In this document: positions 1 through 12,092 of the stretch, piece after piece | Layout: each line of letters starts with the position of its first letter | Numbering within the stretch: position 1 is the stretch's first letter | NCBI GenBank assembly: GCA_963930775.1 | Contig: OZ005689.1 | Span: forward strand, 8,258,854 to 8,322,853 | DNA: 64,000 nt | From: Cliona cf. orientalis | Taxonomy: Eukaryota; Porifera; Demospongiae; Clionaida; Clionaidae | Direction of reading: 5' to 3' | Position numbers and translations under genes: made by a program | Notes under the pieces: model-generated | Databases searched by the model: none | What the model was told of the DNA's origin: nothing | Seen by the model: the letters and a program-made list of their open reading frames with translations, nothing else

Positions 1-3000
1 ACCTATAGAATACGAACTTGCTACAGTGAGCTCTTCCCATGTTTGCATCACCTGTACCTTCCTGGAGAGTTCTACAACTAACTGTGTGGCAGTGGTACAT
101 CAGCGAATCTCTCAGCTCAACTCTAGTGGACTGATGAACATTGAATCAAGTCACAAGTTCAACAGATCGATATCTGAGAACACTGCATATGGATGTATTG
201 ATGGAATTGACCTGGAGCGGTACCAGGTCGGAGTGATTGGTGGCAGAATGATAACCATGGAGCCAAAAAGTGAGATCATAATTGCACACAGGTGTTCATG
301 ATTCTTACATCTTCATAATACAGGCAAAAATAGAGAATCTGCTATTACTGGAGCTATTGTGGGAGGTACGTTATGTATTGGTAATGTATAATAGAAATTC
401 TTATGAAATTTTATGATATTGAAAGTGAGCTATTGATGAACTAATTATCAAAGTAGTTAATTTTCTGAAATCTGAAAATATTTGAAACTTAATTACATTT
501 AGGGTTGATAGTTTGCTCTGTGAGTACGTCTTTGATGTACATGCACAATATTATGTTTATATTTGCAGTGCTTGGAGGAATAGTTATGACTGCGGTAGTC
601 ACGGCAGCAGTGATTGTGGCAGTTGTAGCATGTACATGTTTGAAGAGAAGACGTAAAACAGCAGCACAGCCTATGTAAGTGTATTATGCTCTTTACATAT
701 TGAAGCAATGCCATACTGATTAATGCACAACATGCAGCTACAGTGAAGTTACCCCTCATTCAGGTTCACAGACTCACACTATAGTGGTGAGGAAATTAAT
801 GCAAATTGGACCCTTTGCTTAATTGATGAGGGATTTTTTATATATATTTTTCAGAATATTGAGAGTGGCTCTAGAGTTGCTGTTGAGAATGACTATGAGT
901 CAGCAGGGCTACCTGAGAGACCTGCTGAAGAGCAGCCACTACTGCCCCCTCCATCTTTGCCAGCTAGAATGGAGAATGATGATGGATCTTCCCCACCTGG
1001 TGTGTCCACCCCACATGTGCCTGGATCAGCAGACCATGGCACTCACACTTCATCTACTACAGCAGATAATGGTGCTGCTGATCCAACTGCTGAGAAGAAT
1101 TCTCCACCACAGCCACCTAGATTGGATGACAGTGCACCTGTGTCTGATCAGGGCCCTGCAAGTGCTTCACCTCATCAAGTTAATGGTGCTGGGGACCCAA
1201 CTTATGCTTCTGTTCTAGCCAGGATACCAAATACCATGCAAGAATCGGCAGATCATCACGCTTATACTTCACCTGCAGAAGAAAATAGTGCTGGTGATCC
1301 ACCTGGGAGACCTGCTGAGGAGTGTCCTCCTCCCTTGCCACCTAGGTTGGTGGATGATGGCGCCTCTACCCCACATTCCACAGACCTAAGCACACCTCAT
1401 CATGTCACCACAGATGATGGTGACCCAACTTATGCACCTGTGGTTACCACTACACCACATGCTGTGAGTCAACCTGCTGCTACTGAGAGGGTACCTTATG
1501 AAGACATCAAAACAAGCAGGTAAGTTGATACACACATTAAATTTTGCTAATGGTTTATAGTGACTATGCTGACATGTGGTTATCCTGCTTGAGCTTTTAT
1601 GGTAGGCTATTTCACCATCTTTGGTATATATGTTACTATGGTAACATCTAATGTCACTAAGACCATTCTCCAGTAGAGCATCCATAGTCAAGTCATGTTC
1701 AAAAAACTAACAAAACAGAGCTACCCTAGCCCACAGTGATTTAATCAGTGTACAAAGCCTGTATGATGGAGCACTGGTATACCATAGTAACAATACCAAG
1801 AACCTTAGATGATTTCCACCCGCTCTAACTGTGCCACAAGCGCAGTTAGAGCAAGGTATACATAGTTCATCTACTGGAGTTGGAGATAACTGTCATGTGG
1901 TATCCTGCTTGATTTATGATGACTGATGGTCTTCTTTTTTTCCATTCATGGTCTTAGGGCCAGCACTATGCCTTACCACAGTTGCAAATCATTTCCAAAA
2001 AAGGGCCTGTAGATGACTTGCATCAAGTTGTGTATACAAAGGTCAAGCTTCCTTCAATGACTCAAACTGGAGATCAGAACATTGATTGCACTTCTGATCG
2101 GGCAGGTAACACAGCTACATATACATATATTGACAACCTTCCCTTTATTTTTTATCCCACATATAATGTCCGGCATTTCTCCTCCCACAGTTACTCCTCC
2201 AGTTCCTTCTCGTGAAACAGCAACTGTTGCAGTCTGTGAACCTGTAACCACTGATCGGCTCTTCTCTTTCCTGCTGCCTCATGCCTCCAAGTGGCAGTCT
2301 CTGGGGGAAACCCTGTCATTAGATAAAGATCGACTAGAGGACGAAGTCTTCACCAACAACGAGACAGATGAAGCTTGTCTGAGAGAGATGCTGGAGCTGT
2401 ACATGATGAGATCAGATCTCGACCACAGCTGGGAGGAGGTTCACACTGCTCTAGAGAAGATAGAATCTTTCAGTGAGTTACCGTACAGTATTTGCTCTAA
2501 GTATTATTCAAACATTCTGATGAAAGTTGAATTGATTATTTCCTTCCTAATCATTGAATTTCAATTTCGCACCCTTATTAACTGAATGGCTATGCAGTAC
2601 AACATAGTAGAAGACAACTCAGAATTCAGCTTCCAATACAACGTACTGCATGTTAGAGACTTCCACTCATCACAGAGTGTGGCTACCACATTGTGGACAG
2701 CATCCGATCATGAGGAAACGAAATATTGTTTTGTGATCACTGTCAGAGAGCAGTGACACTAGAGCTGATAACAATAAACCTATAGTTGTTGGACACTGAC
2801 TGCTGTTTTTTTTCGTCACTAGTGCTTTCTCCGTGTTTTTCAGATCCGTTCTATTAACTATCTTTTTAAACACCAAACAAGTATAATGTTATCGGCCATT
2901 AAATTTGGATTGTTAGATGGCATTTGCTTTGAACACATGCGTATTTATTATCCCCATGCCTGTACATGACATGATCTCCAGGGTTCAAGTAGTGGTAAGA

Positions 3001-4604
3001 AGGGATGATTATTCTTATTGCAGAATATTTTTCCTAACCAGTTGGGGGGGGGGGGGGGGGTGACCTTTATCACCTAGGAATTCAGATGAATTTTTGATCT
3101 GAATAATCTTAGTGAGATCACAATTGTATAATCTCATGCATTTGCCACCCATGTTGTGGTAAGTGTACACATGTACATTAATTGTGGGCTATGAATATTA
3201 CTGGTATGTGTACCTGTGTACAGCTGCAGGCTCAGGTGGTGTCCCTACCGGTGTCCAGGAGACTACCTCATCCAAGAACTCTCCAATGATCAGTGGGAAG
3301 ACTGTGCTTGTACCAGACATGGATGACACTGGTGTTGACGGTGATCATGGTGAGACTTTTGATGCTGATTCGAATCATTGTTAGTGCAGTGGTTATGCAT
3401 GTATACCCCACTCTGTGTTGGGAGGGTGGTTTTTTTGGCTTATTAATAAAGGGGTTCTTCTGGTTATGTCCAGAGTCCCAATTCCAAAAAAGAATTCGGC
3501 CGACCAATGAGGTAATTAATGAGTAATTAATGACGAAATGATGATGAAATGATGATGAAAGTTATGATGTAATTGCAATGAATACTGCTTCAAAATGTTT
3601 AGCTCGTCTGACAGGGTGTTGGGACCCAGAACTCGAACTTAGTGTAGAAGAGATCGTGGACTATCGATGATATATGGCGATTCTCTCAGTTTGCTCTCTT
3701 TGGCGAGCTCGCACTCTGAGCACATGGCATCAACCAGCTCAAGCCACGTGCCCCAATATACGTGTATACAGAGCATGCGCAGTCTGTCGACTTGTCCTGG
3801 TTCGAATTATGGCGGCGAACAGTAGTGTGATATAGTACTTTTCATGAGGGACTCTGGATGTAGTCTAAGTTTTTCATACTTAGTTACATTACTTATACTG
3901 TGTGAGTGTATAATATTATTTGTATGTGGGGGGGGGGGGGTGCTTTCCTACATTCCAAAGTTGTATCCTTGATGCTTCTTATGCTTTGTTAATGTAAACA
4001 AATAGCGTAGCATTCTCTCTAATAATAATATATTAAATTCATGATGTAGAGAGCAGAGTATGGACCATAATCATAACATATTTTTATCAATTCTTAGTAG
4101 ATAGACAACCTGCTGAGGAGAGCAGTGACCATGAGGAACAAGAGGTGGGAAGTAGTGATTCTGACCATAGCAGCGATCGAATGGAATCAAGTGACAGCAG
4201 TGTTGTGATTAAAATGGAAGGTGAACCTACTAACTCTTTGCTACCTGAAGCCAGTGAGAGCAACAGACCTACACCCAATTCTCTGGAGGGTAAGCTATAA
4301 TATCTTTGCTAAATGTGTGAGAACAATAAATTTTAATTTATTGGCATACTGAAATCCTTGTACAGAATATGAAGTGAATCACAGTATTTTTATCAATTCT
4401 CAGTAAATAAACAAGCTATACTGTGGTTAAGAAAGTAGTGACAGCTACTGAAGAACCAGAGGAAAATAGTGAATCTGGCTATAGCTTGAGTTTTCATGGG
4501 TCTTTTTTTCCATTATGGTCATAGGGGCAGCACTATATGCCTTACCACAATTGAAGATTGCTAAGGAAGGGCCTGTAGATGACTTAGCTTACATAATGAG
4601 ATAA
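1..4604 (+). CDS. Receptor A (3' part): Cys module, TM, tyrosine-rich tail and Death domain
   Basis: This is the 3' end of a type I membrane receptor; the Ig and Fn3 exons lie off the window. Exons that chain in frame are 1-291 (extracellular Cys module, very close to the one in receptor C), 334-365 and 569-674 (TM, then CLKRRRK), 738-786, 855-1490 or 855-1519 (Pro/Tyr-rich tail), 1958-2105, 2191-2472 (Death domain), 3230-3349, 4098-4289 and 4525-4604 (ends YIMR then stop). Tail tyrosines include PIYSEV, PTYASV, PTYAPV, VPYEDI and VVYTKV; the last two match the ITIM consensus. Exon 1958 enters in phase 0. It therefore fits the donor at 1490 rather than the stronger one at 1520, unless an exon was missed. 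An alternative terminal route uses 4771-4875. The role in signalling is inferred from domains. The paralogue assignment is strong; the exact splicing is moderate. Confidence 0.72.
2191..2472 (+). other. Death-domain exon of receptor A
   Basis: This single phase 1-1 exon encodes about 93 residues. A Thr/Pro linker is followed by a Death-fold helical bundle with the hallmarks LFSFLLPHASKWQSLGETL, a helix after it, FTNNETDEACLREMLELY, and DHSWEEVHTALEKI near the end (conserved Trp of helix 5, then an amphipathic helix). It matches the exon at 41916-41677 of receptor E in the motif FTNNETDE.CL..MLE.Y and in HSWEE. Death domains recruit adaptor Death domains at the membrane. The partner here is unknown. 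Confidence 0.8.
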
Positions 4605-4875
4605 TTGTGGTGTAGCCCACTACTATGCACACAACCCACTTCTAATCCACATCAGGACATGGGTTACAACCAATTCCGTTTATAAGTGGATTAGCGCCGT
4701 TCATAGGTACATGTACATGTAAGCGAGCCAAGTTAAAGCTAGGTGTAATCTAATACTTCAATTTTGCCAGGTGGTGTCCCTACAAACGCTCAAGACACCC
4801 AGAACTCTCCAGTGATCAGTTGGGAGACCATGCATGTATCAAACATGGATGATGCTGATACTGACACCAATCATG
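4404..4875 (+). repeat. Duplicated tail exons of receptor A
   Basis: This stretch repeats earlier tail exons in a second, more diverged copy. About 4404-4440 resembles the start of exon 4098 but soon meets a stop. 4525-4604 resembles exon 1958-2105 (YALPQL, then GPVDDL). 4771-4875 resembles exon 3230-3349 (GGVPT, NSP.IS, NMDDAD versus DMDDTG), keeps its phase 1-1 frame and has a good gtgag donor. The 4525 copy opens in phase 1, stays open and terminates, so it can serve as a last exon. This indicates a tandem duplication of part of the cytoplasmic region that left at least two possible C-termini. Confidence 0.65.
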
Positions 4876-4956
4876 GTGAGACTTCATTGATACAATTATA
4901 GTGTACTGGTATACTTATGAACACTCACTCAACCATATCCCCAGTAGCTGCTTAGT

Positions 4957-5160
4957 GTAATGGTGCATGTGGTAAAAGGTCGTCAATATACTTGATGCCG
5001 GCACCAAAAATTATGGAGATAGAGTCTGAGACCGACTCTCAACCTCGATAGTGACGAGTTTCAATGTTACACGTACAATCACAGAAACCAACTCGATAGC
5101 ACAGTGCACTTCCACACTTCAGGTTGGTCATAGCATGGCACACTGCAGTCTCGAGGTTCA
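4957..5160. repeat. Dispersed repeat, copy 1 (pairs with 11317-11460)
   Basis: The phrases ATGGTGCATGTGGTAAA, GGTCGTCAAT, GCCGGCA and GAGTCTGAGACCGA, followed by TCTCAAC, recur in the same order at 11317-11460. Spacing differs, so it is a dispersed noncoding repeat rather than a conserved exon. It lies just after the duplicated tail exons of A. Confidence 0.55.
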
Positions 5161-5202
5161 TGGTTCACAATGATGCATGCTACATAGCACAAGGCTAGCT
5201 TT

Positions 5203-5552
5203 ATTAACCCTCGGCGCATGCGTGAGGGTTACGGTAGTCGTTCTGTGTGTATGTGTGTGTCTGTCTGTCTGTTACCACGCTAGCTGCTACATATCTCGCT
5301 TGCGAGTCCAAACTGTGGTGTTATAAGCCTTATGGCGTTCCAAACGCATGATTTGTGTGAATTTCGCAGAGAATGCTCCGTGTCTGTTGAAAAATCAAAT
5401 CATGCCTCCAGTCAAGCAGTGTCCACAGTGTTCATTCACTGTGTACCACTATTAATGAAGTAGGTATTATTATTATACGATCATCTTTTAATATAGCTAC
5501 ATGTACCTGCCTAGTATGTCATTACCATAAATCTCACAGCACCGAGGGTTTG
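5203..5552. mobile_element. Short inverted-repeat element ending AACCCTCGG
   Basis: The left end AACCCTCGGCGCATGCG and right end CACCGAGGGTT are inverted over about 350 bp. The interior is noncoding with a short TG/TC run (TGTGTGTCTGTCTGTCTGTT). It is probably a MITE; the target duplication is not clear. Confidence 0.4.
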
Positions 5553-5747
5553 GCACCAGTGGTGTTCATTTATCCATGGCATTATATTCATAAGCCAAGA
5601 GAACGCATGTGTCAGAGAAAGTAGCACTCGGCTTGTAATGTATTTGCTGGATACACATGTAAGATACTCTACACATTTTCAAGTCCCAGAAAGGCTCCAA
5701 CGAGGCCTGATTTTTTTTTCATAATTATCTCATAGGTTTCATCATAA

Positions 5748-6132
5748 TTTCTAGTCTCGTCCCCAGACCCCACCCCCAAAAGGAGGAAAAGGGTCTGGTG
5801 AACTTGGGCTGAATCCTCGGTTCTCGTTCTACAGCGCATGCGCATATGTACCAACAAGGCCATGCAAAGCTTGGTTCTGATTGGTCGCTATGGCTGCGTT
5901 TGCATGTGATCACATGCCCGCAACCGGCAGTAAAGCAAACCTTGAATCTGATTGGTGGCGAAATTGAATAGCTACACAGATGGTATAGCGATGTTGCATT
6001 CCTGCGGTAAGCTTGTCATATGACTGAGCCAAAGCTACAATCTCATTGGCGCGTGGAAATTCCTCAGCGCAGGTCCAAGGATTCTGCCCAAGTTCACCAT
6101 ACCCTTTTCCTCCTCGAGGGTGGGGTCTGATT
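5748..6132. mobile_element. MITE of the TCTCGTCCCCAG family
   Basis: The left end reads TCTCGTCCCCAGACCCC, then AAAAGGAGGAAAAGGGTCTG and GAACTTGGGC. The right half inverts this (GCCCAAGTTCACCATACCC, CCTCCTCGAGGGTGGGGTCTG). Related copies are at 8318-8589, 18485, 39092-39165, 39400, 39717 and 48746 in this window. Confidence 0.6.
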
Positions 6133-6170
6133 CAGACTGTTGGCTACCGCTATAGCCAGGATCACAGTTT

Positions 6171-6290
6171 CCAGTGGCAGCAAGGTTGTGCTTGAAATGG
6201 AAGATGTTTCTACAACGTTTTCTCAGACTTCTGAAGCCATTGAGAAGACACTCAATTTTAACATTTCTTTGTCAGAATATCTGGAGGGTA
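6171..6290 (+). CDS. Orphan coding exon between receptors A and B
   Basis: An open stretch lies between a ccag acceptor near 6171 and a gtaagc donor at about 6291. It would encode a Ser/Thr/Glu-rich segment including MEDVSTTFSQTSEAIEKTL and ending SLSEYLEG in phase 1. The donor phase fits the 36-bp exon at 7505. It could be a far 3' exon of A, a 5' exon of B, or fortuitous, because a MITE ends just upstream. No family is recognised. Confidence 0.3.
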
Positions 6291-7189
6291 AGCACAAGAT
6301 GGAGGGGCCCCAGCCCCCCTGCTTCTTACGCCAGTGTATTGACAGTGTCTGCTCAATGTATAAGGGAGCACTTCCTAATTATTATCTTAGAGAATGTTTG
6401 TTGGGGGAACACTCTCTCACCATACACCAACATAATATGGGTTGACAGGATCTGTGCAAAAAATTAATATCATTAATGACCCCTTTCCACACCGTTTATA
6501 ATATAATCCATTGGGTTGTGACCAATGAAAGATTAAAAGTATAATAATATTATATATACATACTGCAGAATGATAATAATTATTATGATCGAGATAAACT
6601 ATAGCTGGAAAGCAGTATTATGCCAGGTACATTAAATGCACCTATGATTCAGATGAGCTGGTGTATTGAGGTAATGTGAATGCAGAAAATAGTATGCAAA
6701 CTATTGTGTGCTAATTATGCCCATCCCCGAAAAACTGGTAAGGGGTCTCGCCAACTGCAGGCGCTATACGGACAAGGACTTATGCCAAACTCTAAACCAT
6801 TAGCACCACGGGTATGGAAATCCTTACATTTGCGTGGTACTTATTGAATAGCGACCCCTTACCAACAATATTATAATTACCGCCATAGTGAGATAGTGTT
6901 CCTTCACCATGCTCCTCTCTCCTTACATCTGTGTTTACATTATGCAAGAAAATTCATCACCAAAGACTTGGTAAAGAGTTATAAAAAATGATGTTGAGAA
7001 AACCTATCCTCGTCCCCAGTCTCCCCGATCTTTACTCAACACACGCAAACATACGTGTACAAGCTAGTTTCCAAGATTTGTGAAATTTAGTTCATTTCCA
7101 AGCAGTGTGCAGCAGTGCACAACAGTGTACAAGTTGGAAACTCTTGCATGTGATATCAAATCTGGAAAGAGATGTTTGTACTACTACGT

Positions 7190-10100
7190 ATGCTGCATAC
7201 TCTGATCCTTGTAATGTACTCCCTAGTATTATGTTGTCTGTGGGTACCTAGCAACTGCTGTGTGCATGTATCTTATCAACAAAAATTGCAGGAAATTGAA
7301 AGTGGTGCTTAATTTGGGACTTTCAGCTGTAGAATTGTATACTATAAGGCCAATAAAGTAATAAACAATTTCATTATGAAATTAAAATGCATGACTTCTT
7401 ATTGTCCCTAGCAAGTAGAACTCGCTGTAATTATTGTATTATTACCATCTTGTCCTTGCTGTGCATATTATAGCCAACTCAGGATTAACTCTTCCTTCAT
7501 GTAGGTCATGAGTGTGTTCTTCAGTGTGATAGTAATACAGGTGAGTCATAAATAATAGCTAATTGCAATGGTAGTAAATCATGACTCACTGCTTCTCGAA
7601 TCTGTCATATTCATTAATTTCAGGCTTTCTCAAAGTTCCATCTTCAATCAATGTCACTGTTGGACAAGAGAGAAGATTTCAATGTCAGCATTCAACTGCT
7701 GATACAATTACTTGGAGAGTCAATGGAACAAGATTATCTGACAATCATCCCCTTAATATTGTTACTCACACAGAAATGAGCAGCTCTGGATCCAGTAACA
7801 ATTTATCGTCAATGGCTGTTAATATTGTTCATATTCTAACCATCCAAGGAGCACAAGTTTACAATGAAACCACTATACAGTGTGAAGCGGTATTCTTTGA
7901 TTCGTCTCCTTCTGAGTTATCACCAGAAGTGGTCTCTCTAGTTCAAGGTATTATGGCATTGATTACTATTTGGTTTGTATGTCTGTGTGTGTGTGGGGGG
8001 GGGGGGGGGGGGGGGGAGGGGGGGAGCTTGGTATCGTATTTGGTCTTGGGCTCCCACTCCTAGGATTATGAGCTTGATTCCCATGCACCTCCATGGATGG
8101 GCCTTGCTACTGTGACTTTGAGCCAATCATAATATCCAAATTGCTCCAAAGTGGCTGTAATTTGGGAACCTGTATGCATGCATGGCTTTGTGTGTTGTGT
8201 GTGTGTTGTGTGTGTGTGTGTGTGTGCCGTGAAATAGACCTGCATGGCTTCAACAAGGGGTGGCAAACCAGCAAGGGTGAAATATCGATCAGTCCCTTCC
8301 AATTTGGTGGGATTTTAGATAGTCTCGTACCCAGGCCCTTCAAGCGGAGGAGGAAAAAGGGCCTGGTACACATTGCATGCGCATGCATGCGCCGGGGGAC
8401 CCCAGAAAAATGTGGGGTATTTGGATACTATCGTATACTCTCCGTTTATCACCCATAGAACTGTACGTCATGCAGAACCCGCAAACGATCACTATGGTAT
8501 CGCGACAGGTCTTATGGAGACTCCCGCGCATGTGCGTGCAGTGTGTACCAGGCCCTTTCTCCTCCTTGAAGGGCCTGGGAACGAGGCTATATAGATTTTA
8601 GATAGCAACTTAGCTCATAGAATTTGGTCCTTATGGTCATGGAAAAAGGGATGTGACCATGCACATCATAAATCCGAATCCCATGGGATTGTATGTGTTT
8701 GTATATATGTGCATGTGTGCATGCCTATAATATGTTTGTGTGTATGTGCATACGTGTGTGTGTTTGTGGGTGCATATATATAACATTGTATACCGGTATT
8801 ATGTATCTGTACTATGACATTGTGCTTGTTGGAGACTAGTGCATTGGAATTGATTATTATGCTCCAACTCAATTGTAGGTCTGTTGGATGCAGTGAGCAA
8901 TATTACTGTTAATACCAGTCAAGAAATTCAGGAAATTAAGTGGGATCCTCCCTTTTCTCTGGATCTCACAAACGTTGATCCAGATGTTATTTACTGTGTT
9001 GAGGTCTATAAAACTACATGTGGAGGCAATCCTAAGTCTCTCGTGACAAGTGATTGTACTCTATTTGAGCCTTACATGATATATATGCTAGATATTGTTA
9101 ATGATACTGATCTTTTGGAGCTCAAAATAATTCCAAGAAGTAACTCAAAAGGCTCTATAAATGGGACAGCATTAAGCATAAACGGTACATAATTATTATC
9201 TTACTGAATGCATATCATAGCAATGTATTGATTGATGTATAGAAGTGTATGCACTGCCTGAGATGGACCCTACTATCCACCAAATTGAGGACAATATCTC
9301 TCTGGTTTTACGCTCAAGGAACAGTTACGATAATATAAAGGTGTATATGATCTTGAGTGGTATAGCAAATCGTAATCAACAATAATAGTTTATTTTTGAT
9401 TGCACAGGGTTTATTTAAGATACCACATTCAGTTTTATTATCATTGGAATCAACGGATCATGTGTTTCCTACATCAGCTGAGTATGTGGCCATCACAAAC
9501 GTGACAAAGAATCACAGGATATATTTAAACTTTGATGGACTGCAGTCAAGAAGGCTTTGGAGTTATATACTAATGGTTCAGACATGTGACAACATTACCG
9601 TTGCAGATGCGTCTGAGTTAAGTATGTCCCATAATTATAGTTGATGATACACTATTAATATAATATATATATTTTTTATTGTTTAATAATATTATAGGCA
9701 CACATGGCATCCAAAACATAACCGTTAAGTCTGATAATGGTATCTATATTTCACTGGATTTCATTGACGGTTCAAATGCACTTGGTGCACTGATTGTTGC
9801 ATACTCCCTTACGGATGACTCAGACGTTCATTATTCCATAATTATCCGACAAAATAAAACTAGAATTCTATCACCATTAGTCGAATTTTCAAATACATTT
9901 TACAACTTGTCAACGTTTGTCATACCAGAGAATGGGTTACCTTTTACAAGAGCTGCAGCTTTACCTAAGGTGTTATTAAGCAATAATAAAAATGAAGGTA
10001 ATTATTAATTAGGAATTATAATAATTATATATACTTAATGTTATGCATGCTTAAATTAATATAATATATTATATACTGTAGCTAGTTAGCGAATTTTCGT

Positions 10101-12092
10101 TGTTAAAAATTTTGATTTTGTGCTAAGTGCTGAAATTTTTTTACACGAAATATATAGTTTACCTGTTACAGTACTAAACTATAGCACGCGCTTGATATTG
10201 ATGACGAATTATTACTCAAACTTCATTTTTGCGAACGAAATTAACCGTATACATTGAATTCATACTCTAATGTACCTTGAAATGTTAATTGGAATGCATT
10301 CACCCATGAATTTCATGCCCCTAATTATTATACGTGCATTGTATTTCCAATTTGTTTTGTCATTGGCCTATAATAATAATATAATATATATTATTATTAT
10401 GATACTATGATCACCAATGTACCTCTAGTTATGTATTATTATCTTTTTTCTTCTCACTGTAGGTGAAACAATGCGTAATTCCATCCTCGATGCTTATGCA
10501 ACCAAAACTATCAACAGTACATGTATCAAGTGTGTTTTTTACGATGAATCAAGTCAAGGTTGTGTTGTTGTGATCCATCCCAAAGCTTCACTGTTATCCA
10601 CTAGCTCCCATAATGTTATCGGTCTCATTAACATTGAAACAGAGTATTTTGATAGATCTGGTGATCAGGCAGAAGGTTGTATAAATAGAAAATCACTTGA
10701 GAATAATAGAGTGGTTGTGTTTTTATACAACAAAATAATTTTGGGACCACCGGTGTTTATTAGAATGATCCAACATGAAGGTGAGTATATAATATTAATA
10801 TTATGTATACTAGCTATTTTAGATTATGTATCAGCACTTACTATAGTGTTTATAACATTACTATAGATAATTCAACCAACAGACAGTTAAGGATCATAAT
10901 AATATTATCACTAGCAGGTATCATGAATAATAGTAATCATGTAATAATAATATTATTATGGTCATATCCCTTGCATGCAATGTTACTGATAATTATAGCT
11001 CTGGTGGTTGTGTTGTTTGCTACTGTTATTGTGACGATAGTTGTTGGGAAGATTCACAAGAGTAAGCTGTAATTATAAGAATATTATTCATAGGTCTGAG
11101 GCTTGCTAAATAAAATGTCAAAATTCTAAGTTTCAACGGATAAAATTATTCTCTTAATGATAATTCTAACTTCTAAGCTTACAATTTATAGTAATTCTCG
11201 TAAGTTCTTGAGATCACCTAACTAGTAATAATGCACCCTAGTTTAATCTGGTATCGATATTGATACTTTTATAAAATTAATTGGTTAATGACATGAAGCA
11301 CCTGTCATATCCTGCAATGGTGCATGTGGTAAAGGTCGTCAATACAATGCATTGTAGTGTTTACTGTCTTCATTGACGCCGGCATAGAGATCATGGAGTC
11401 TGAGACCGATTCTCAACAGCATATTACAGCTTCAAGACTTCAGATTGGTCATGGGCAAAGAATCTTTTATATGTTGCTAGGATTGATAAAAATCAAAAAG
11501 TTGAATTAATTTTTATAATAATAAAATTATGTTGTATTCGAAGTTAGCTGCAGTAATCACTTTAAGAGTTTATGATTAATATACTTTAACTAGTGCAACA
11601 CTGAGTCTGAAGTCATGACATAAGTATTATACCCATGACACAATAATAATATATTATTATGATAAAAATGCATACACATATCCAAAGTGAACAAACACAG
11701 ATCTGCTGACAGAAGTGTATCCAACATTACAACAGCTAACGTGGAAATGAAGCAATGCAGTGCCTATGAATTTCAAAAAATTGCTAAGAGGCCAGTAAAA
11801 ATGAAGGCTAATCCAGCATATGAACACAGAGAGCTAGCATCTACCAGGTGATAATAATAATCAATATTATTAATACTATAAGCATAGTGGGTGTGACATT
11901 TTGTAATACAACTCCTAATTAATCTAATTAGTTATTTTAATGACATACTACCACTATAATACATTGTTCATGTTATAAACCTTCCCATATCTGATTCAGT
12001 CTTTATCACTGATAATATTATTATTGATTATTGCCATCCTTTCATAATATCACTACAAAACATATAATAGGAATGGTGAAAGACAATCATAG
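7190..12092 (+). CDS. Receptor B: Ig + Fn3-like type I membrane receptor, short tail
   Basis: Exons: a possible signal peptide at 7190 (MLHTLILVMYSLVLCCLW; its donor is unclear), a 36-bp linker 7505-7540, Ig 7624-7947 (FQCQ, ITWRV, IQCEA giving the Cys-Trp-Cys set), Fn3-like 8879-9184 (WDPPFSLDLT, PDVIYCVEV, PRSNSKGSINGT), 9243-9340, 9408-9621, the GTHxIQ module 9698-9997, the Cys module 10463-10780, TM in two exons 10867-10917 and 10999-11061 (ALVVVLFATVIVTIVVGKIHK), and tail 11701-11847 (ITTANVEMKQCSAYEFQKI, NPAYEHREL). A short last exon 12071-12092 ends NGERQS then stop. Phases agree up to the TM. The tail exon then needs phase 2 whereas the TM exon leaves phase 1, so an exon is missing or the gene is damaged there. 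No Death domain was found. N-glycosylation sequons are frequent. Confidence 0.7.
8318..8589. mobile_element. MITE of the TCTCGTCCCCAG family in receptor B intron
   Basis: Left end AGTCTCGTACCCAGGCCCTT, then GGAGGAAAAAGGGCCTGGTA. The right end inverts it: TGTACCAGGCCCTTTCTCCT, then GGGCCTGGGAACGAGGCT. No coding content. It sits in the intron between the Ig and Fn3-like exons of receptor B, following a poly(G) run and a TG microsatellite. Confidence 0.6.
11317..11460. repeat. Dispersed repeat, copy 2
   Basis: This is the second copy of the repeat at 4957-5160 (GGTGCATGTGGTAAAGG, GACGCCGGCA, GAGTCTGAGACCGATTCTC, CTTCAGATTGGTCAT). It sits in an intron of receptor B, after the TM exon. Confidence 0.55.

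Noticed and set aside
4404-4440. Second copy of the tail exon starting VDRQP as a used exon
   Set aside because: It meets a stop after about 11 codons and aligns poorly beyond that, so it is treated as a decayed copy.
8066-8600. Several overlapping 60-120 codon frames on both strands
   Set aside because: They lie in a TG microsatellite and a MITE inside a receptor B intron and share no motifs with the receptor exons.
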